64,000 nucleotides of DNA from JANQGG01 sp964642175 (lineage in GTDB: Bacteria; Bacteroidota; Chlorobiia; Chlorobiales; Chloroherpetonaceae): positions 156,742 to 220,741 of the forward strand of contig CAZXOK010000005.1 in the NCBI GenBank assembly GCA_964642175.1, written 5' to 3'. A program made the position numbers and the translations under genes. Under the pieces are notes generated by a model. The model was not told the origin of the DNA. It did not search any database and worked only from the letters and a program-made list of their open reading frames with translations. Positions 61,656-64,000 of the stretch are shown in pieces. How positions within the stretch are numbered: the stretch's first letter is position 1; each line of letters begins with the position of its first letter.

Positions 61656-62798
61656 CTATATTATGGGAAATCGTTTCGACATTGATTTTGCTGAATATTG
61701 AAAGACCAAAGCTTCTTTTCGACAAAGCATTTCCAGGTATTTATAGAAACTGGCCTGATCTTTCTGAGAAATCACGGCTTTTTCATGTGCCTCCGAAAGA
61801 ATCATCGGGTAACCTTGTCCTTTTTGGAGATCATCAAGCACACTGCTGTGAATCAGATCCAACGTTTCTTGATTATCCCGAAAGCACCAGGCCGGAAATT
61901 CTACCCTGGCAATTTCTTTCCCGGTATGAAGATAAAAGAAACACACGTTATCCAGTGATTCATATCTGTCCATAACCTCCGAACAGCTTTCAAACACAGC
62001 CGAACGCTCACCTGGTTTTAAAAGTAATGAAAAAATATCACGATCGTACAACCAGGATTGCAGATTTATACCTTTGAAATCATCTTTAAGGTAAATTTGC
62101 AAAGATTTTACAATATCTCGTCCGTTTGGAAAACTGATGTAACTGCTTATGGGTATATTTTGTGATCTGAACCCGGCAAGCGCCTGAAGATAGGCTTTAA
62201 AAAAGCGCTCCTGAATCGGCTGAGATTGTATTGATTTTAAATGCCAGAATACCAATGTCCCATCGGCAAGTGCCAGGAGTGGCCTATTACCTGATTTTTG
62301 TTCCCGGCTCAGATCATAAAGCACTTCCAGTTCCATGAGCTGTCGAAGTGGATTCATGAAGTCCCCGGCTTGTTCAGGGTCTAATTCTAATCCTTCAAAT
62401 ACCGGTTTCCGGTTTAAGGTCTCCAGGCTGAACAGACGGGTAACCTGGTCCAAAACCGGAGGTTTGGTTTGACCGATATGAAAACACACTTTACTGATAT
62501 TAAGCAGAGCAATGAAAATATTTATCTGTTGTTCGGGGAATATTTGTGAGCCATCCGAGGCACAAAAGGATATCTCTCTTGGTCTTTCTGGGGCACTATA
62601 ACCAATGGCTGGTTCCTGACAAGGTAAAGCTGAAACACCATCCTGCCTGGTTGCCTTCCTCCATTGCTCAAACAGATCTGTTTTTTTGTTCAGAACCTTA
62701 ACCAAGTGGTTTTCAATCTGTTTTTTACTTTTTTGTTTTTCAGATAATTCAAAAGCAAAATTTTTAAGTTCCGGTTCTAATTGTGATAAGTTGAGCAC
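61656..62798 (-). CDS. NurA domain nuclease
   Basis: A 380-residue protein. The NurA landmarks are visible: metal-binding Asp82 in A-S-D-G-S, Asp179 in L-A-D-G-T, 'YISFPNGRDIVKSL' and the C-terminal 'GYPMILSEAHEKAVISQKDQASFYKYLE'. NurA is a 5'-3' single- and double-strand nuclease that works with HerA in DNA-end resection and, in bacteria, in some defence systems. No HerA ATPase gene is in the window; a HAS-barrel protein is in the same operon. First gene of its operon. Confidence 0.8.
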   Translation of the reverse strand: MLNLSQLEPELKNFAFELSEKQKSKKQIENHLVKVLNKKTDLFEQWRKATRQDGVSALPCQEPAIGYSAPERPREISFCASDGSQIFPEQQINIFIALLNISKVCFHIGQTKPPVLDQVTRLFSLETLNRKPVFEGLELDPEQAGDFMNPLRQLMELEVLYDLSREQKSGNRPLLALADGTLVFWHLKSIQSQPIQERFFKAYLQALAGFRSQNIPISSYISFPNGRDIVKSLQIYLKDDFKGINLQSWLYDRDIFSLLLKPGERSAVFESCSEVMDRYESLDNVCFFYLHTGKEIARVEFPAWCFRDNQETLDLIHSSVLDDLQKGQGYPMILSEAHEKAVISQKDQASFYKYLEMLCRKEALVFQYSAKSMSKRFPII

Positions 62799-62909
62799 AA
62801 AAAAAGAGCTTAAATTTTTAGATTTTTTGAACGAAAGTTACACCTATTGAGTTTTCATACTACAACTTTCAAGATGAAATTGAAAATCAAGATTGGGTTC
62901 TTTAAAATT

Positions 62910-62937
62910 TTGAAAAAAAAACATCTTATTTTATATT
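62910..62937 (+). promoter_or_regulatory. Sigma-70-like promoter before the tandem structured RNAs
   Basis: TTGAAA (62910-62915) and TATATT (62932-62937) are 16 bases apart, placing a start at about 62944-62948, a few bases before the first RNA copy at 62952. It faces away from nurA. Confidence 0.5.
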
Positions 62938-62951
62938 AATGTTAAGTTTTA

Positions 62952-63022
62952 CATCTCACGCCCGTGGGATGCGGCATGCGGAGTGGGGGACGCATGTCAC
63001 GAAAGGCGACTTCTGTCGCCTT
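62952..63022 (+). ncRNA. Structured small RNA candidate, copy 1
   Basis: Three hairpins in order: P1 CATCTCA (62952-62958) with TGGGATG (62965-62971), loop CGCCCG; P2 CATGCG (62975-62980) with CGCATG (62991-62996), loop ending TGGGGGA; P3 AAGGCGAC (63003-63010) with GTCGCCTT (63015-63022), loop TTCT, terminator-like. The C-rich P1 loop and G-rich P2 loop could kiss. A second copy begins 128 bases downstream. No known RNA family recognised. Confidence 0.6.
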
Positions 63023-63079
63023 ATCGTTTTATTGAATGATGATTAGTTACAAGTTCATTTATATAGATTTCGTAACAAA

Positions 63080-63160
63080 CATCTCACGCCCTGTGAGGTG
63101 TGGCAAGTGGATGGGGGACACTTGCTAGTTACATCAGGCGACTTCGGTCGCCTTTTTTTT
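63080..63160 (+). ncRNA. Structured small RNA candidate, copy 2, ending in a strong terminator
   Basis: Same architecture as copy 1: P1 CATCTCA (63080-63086) with TGAGGTG (63094-63100), loop CGCCCTG; P2 CAAGTG (63104-63109) with CACTTG (63119-63124), loop GATGGGGGA; P3 GGCGAC (63137-63142) with GTCGCC (63147-63152), tetraloop TTCG and eight T. P2 differs from copy 1 by two base-pair-preserving double changes, and P1 by two G-U-compatible changes. The T run fixes the strand as +. Confidence 0.65.
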
Positions 63161-63176
63161 GTTCATTTTTTTAAAC

Positions 63177-63321
63177 TGTGTCGTCCTAAAATAGGTTGAA
63201 AGGTTATTAAAGATTAAAATGAACCACTGAGATGTTTCTCAGTGGTTTTTTTATGCACAAAATCAGGTGTATGCATATTTATACTTAAGTGAGGCCTTTT
63301 CTCATTATAAGTACTCACCGA
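63177..63321 (-). mobile_element. 3' end remnant of an IS3-type insertion sequence
   Basis: The last 35 codons of the rpsA frame (63217-63321) read as the C-terminal end of an IS3-family transposase: Y-N-E-K-R-P-H-L-S-I-N-M-H-T-P, the classic 'YN..RPH.SL...TP' tail. About 16 bases beyond the stop lies TGTGTCGTCC-TAAAATAGG-TTGAA (63177-63200), which looks like the terminal inverted repeat of such elements. Nothing else of the element is present. Confidence 0.65.
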
Positions 63322-64000
63322 TTCTTCCTTGCTTTTGCCTTTAAAGTATTCCAAGGCCGAAAGGATAATGCGTTTGTTTTCGCGGTCAAACTCAATCACT
63401 TTCAGTGGCAGTTCATCGCCAATGTTAAAGGATGTGTTAATATCCGGCACACCACCCTGCATCAGGTGAGAGACTGGCACAAAACCATCCACACCGGCAG
63501 GCAGTTCAACGATTACGCCTTTTTCAATGATCTGCGACACATTACCTTTGGTTTCAATACCTACGGCATAGGCCTCTTCAAAGTCGCTCCAAGGATCGGC
63601 TTCGATCTGTTTCATAGAAAGCGAAAGCTTGATGTTTTCTTTATCGATGTTCAGGATTATACATTCCACTTCCTGACCCATCTGTACAAACTGGTTCGGA
63701 TGTTTAATATGCTGGGTCCAGCTCATTTCGGAAATATGAACCAGGCCTTCGATGCCTTTTTCAATTTCTACAAATGCACCGTAATCGGTGATTGAAACCA
63801 CGCTGCCCTGAACTTTGGCACCGGTCGGGTATTTCTCTTCGATATTGTCCCAGGGGTGCTTGGTCAGCTGTTTCATGCCCAGCGATACACGCTGTTTGGC
63901 TTCGTCGTAGCCGATAACCACAACCGTGATCGGATCATCAAAATTAACCGCTTCATGGTCTTTTGAAAACCGGATCAGTTTTTGATCCCGGTTCGAGACC
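63214..64000 (-). CDS. rpsA: 30S ribosomal protein S1, 3' part, with foreign C-terminal tail
   Basis: The frame is open to the window edge; the first residues seen are V-S-N-R-D-Q-K-L-I-R-F-S. The visible part holds the end of one S1 domain ('ITVVVIGYDEAKQRVSLGMKQL') and two complete S1 RNA-binding domains ('GAKVQGSVVSITDYGAFVEIEKGIEGLVHISEMSWT' and 'GNVSQIIEKGVIVELPAGVDGFVPVSHL'). S1 brings mRNA to the 30S subunit. After 'ALEYFKGKSKEE' the sequence changes abruptly to 35 residues of transposase-like tail. S1 function may persist because the tail follows the last domain. Confidence 0.9.
   Translation of the reverse strand, partial: VSNRDQKLIRFSKDHEAVNFDDPITVVVIGYDEAKQRVSLGMKQLTKHPWDNIEEKYPTGAKVQGSVVSITDYGAFVEIEKGIEGLVHISEMSWTQHIKHPNQFVQMGQEVECIILNIDKENIKLSLSMKQIEADPWSDFEEAYAVGIETKGNVSQIIEKGVIVELPAGVDGFVPVSHLMQGGVPDINTSFNIGDELPLKVIEFDRENKRIILSALEYFKGKSKEESVSTYNEKRPHLSINMHTPDFVHKKTTEKHLSGSF
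63222..63252 (+). terminator. Strong hairpin-T run within the IS remnant
   Basis: AACCACTGAGA (63222-63232) pairs with TCTCAGTGGTT (63237-63247), 4-base loop, followed by T to 63252. On + it would stop transcripts coming from the small RNAs; on - it lies in the transposase-derived codons of rpsA. Confidence 0.7.

Noticed and set aside
62952..63160. CRISPR array or simple tandem repeat
   Set aside because: Only two copies, spaced by 128 bases, with paired changes in the stems; no short identical repeats with unique spacers.
62952..63160. Known riboswitch (TPP, SAM, cobalamin, purine, preQ1, guanidine)
   Set aside because: None of the conserved cores of these classes is present, and no gene follows on the plus strand to be controlled.
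63289..63795. 168-codon plus-strand frame inside rpsA
   Set aside because: Antisense of the S1 domains; rich in Phe and His as expected for reversed Lys/Glu codons.

Overview
The window reads as an ordinary chromosomal stretch of a Gram-negative bacterium from the Fibrobacterota-Chlorobiota-Bacteroidota (FCB) neighbourhood. Pointers are a secreted protein ending in a type IX secretion sorting tail of the 'NPFNPTTTI' kind (49543-51537), a GWxTD-domain protein (23644-24996), a VIT/VWA protein, TolC and OppC-type envelope systems, and pyruvate phosphate dikinase. Clear Shine-Dalgarno sites (before 10808 on -, 33123 and 41020 on +) and E. coli-like TTG.../TATAAT promoters (8545-8573, 62910-62937) argue against a classical Bacteroidia genome and for a lineage such as Calditrichota, Marinimicrobia or Balneolota. 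The lineage is inference.

Layout. 1-6366: end of a TPR protein, then a five-gene tripartite efflux operon (TolC, HlyD adaptor, ABC ATPase, two FtsX/MacB permeases). 6398-8409 (-): DUF2721 protein and a polysaccharide flippase. 8586-8812: tRNA-Gly(GCC) and tRNA-Ser(CGA). 8951-11860: two SDR enzymes, MarC, cold-shock protein. 12018-18501: galE followed by a sulfur-carrier cysteine system: JAMM peptidase, cysteine synthase, an unknown 121-aa protein coupled to a second JAMM peptidase and, beyond an A/T-rich insert with an acyltransferase-like gene and a broken gene, a CysO-like/MoeB/rhodanese triple fusion. 18758-20785: CPA2 antiporter and a small membrane protein. 20774-24996 (-): five-gene operon (GWxTD, TrpF-like, isochorismatase-like, LEA2 lipoprotein, OppC permease). 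25145-29832: AAA+ ATPase, a cNMP-domain/phosphofructokinase fusion, a PAS membrane protein. 29836-32924 (-): aldo/keto reductase, HtrA-like protease, BMP-type ABC permease. 33123-41439: DHH phosphoesterase, outer-membrane-like protein, PpdK, UvrA, FKBP isomerase. 41523-44405 (-): NfuA-like protein, Mrp ATPase, Der GTPase. 44502-49438: HisD, QueA, GcvH, GcvPA, nitroreductase. 49543-58078: secreted GLUG/T9SS protein, DUF2461, VIT/VWA protein, OppF ATPase, SppA. 58083-62798 (-): nurA, TPR/redoxin lipoprotein, HAS-barrel protein and pyrD in one tight operon. 62799-64000: two tandem structured small RNAs on + and, on -, the 3' part of rpsA whose C-terminus is replaced by the tail of an IS3-type transposase.

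The most interesting biology is the 13028-18501 cluster. It contains all parts of the mycobacterial Mec-CysO-CysM-MoeZ route to cysteine, but the sulfur carrier is fused upstream of its own activating enzyme, so the Gly-Gly that must be a free C-terminus is internal. Two different JAMM peptidases lie next to it. One plausible reading is that one releases the carrier and the other removes cysteine from it. Second in interest are the tandem RNAs at 62952-63160, whose helices are preserved by compensatory changes, and the cNMP-PFK fusion at 26460-27956.
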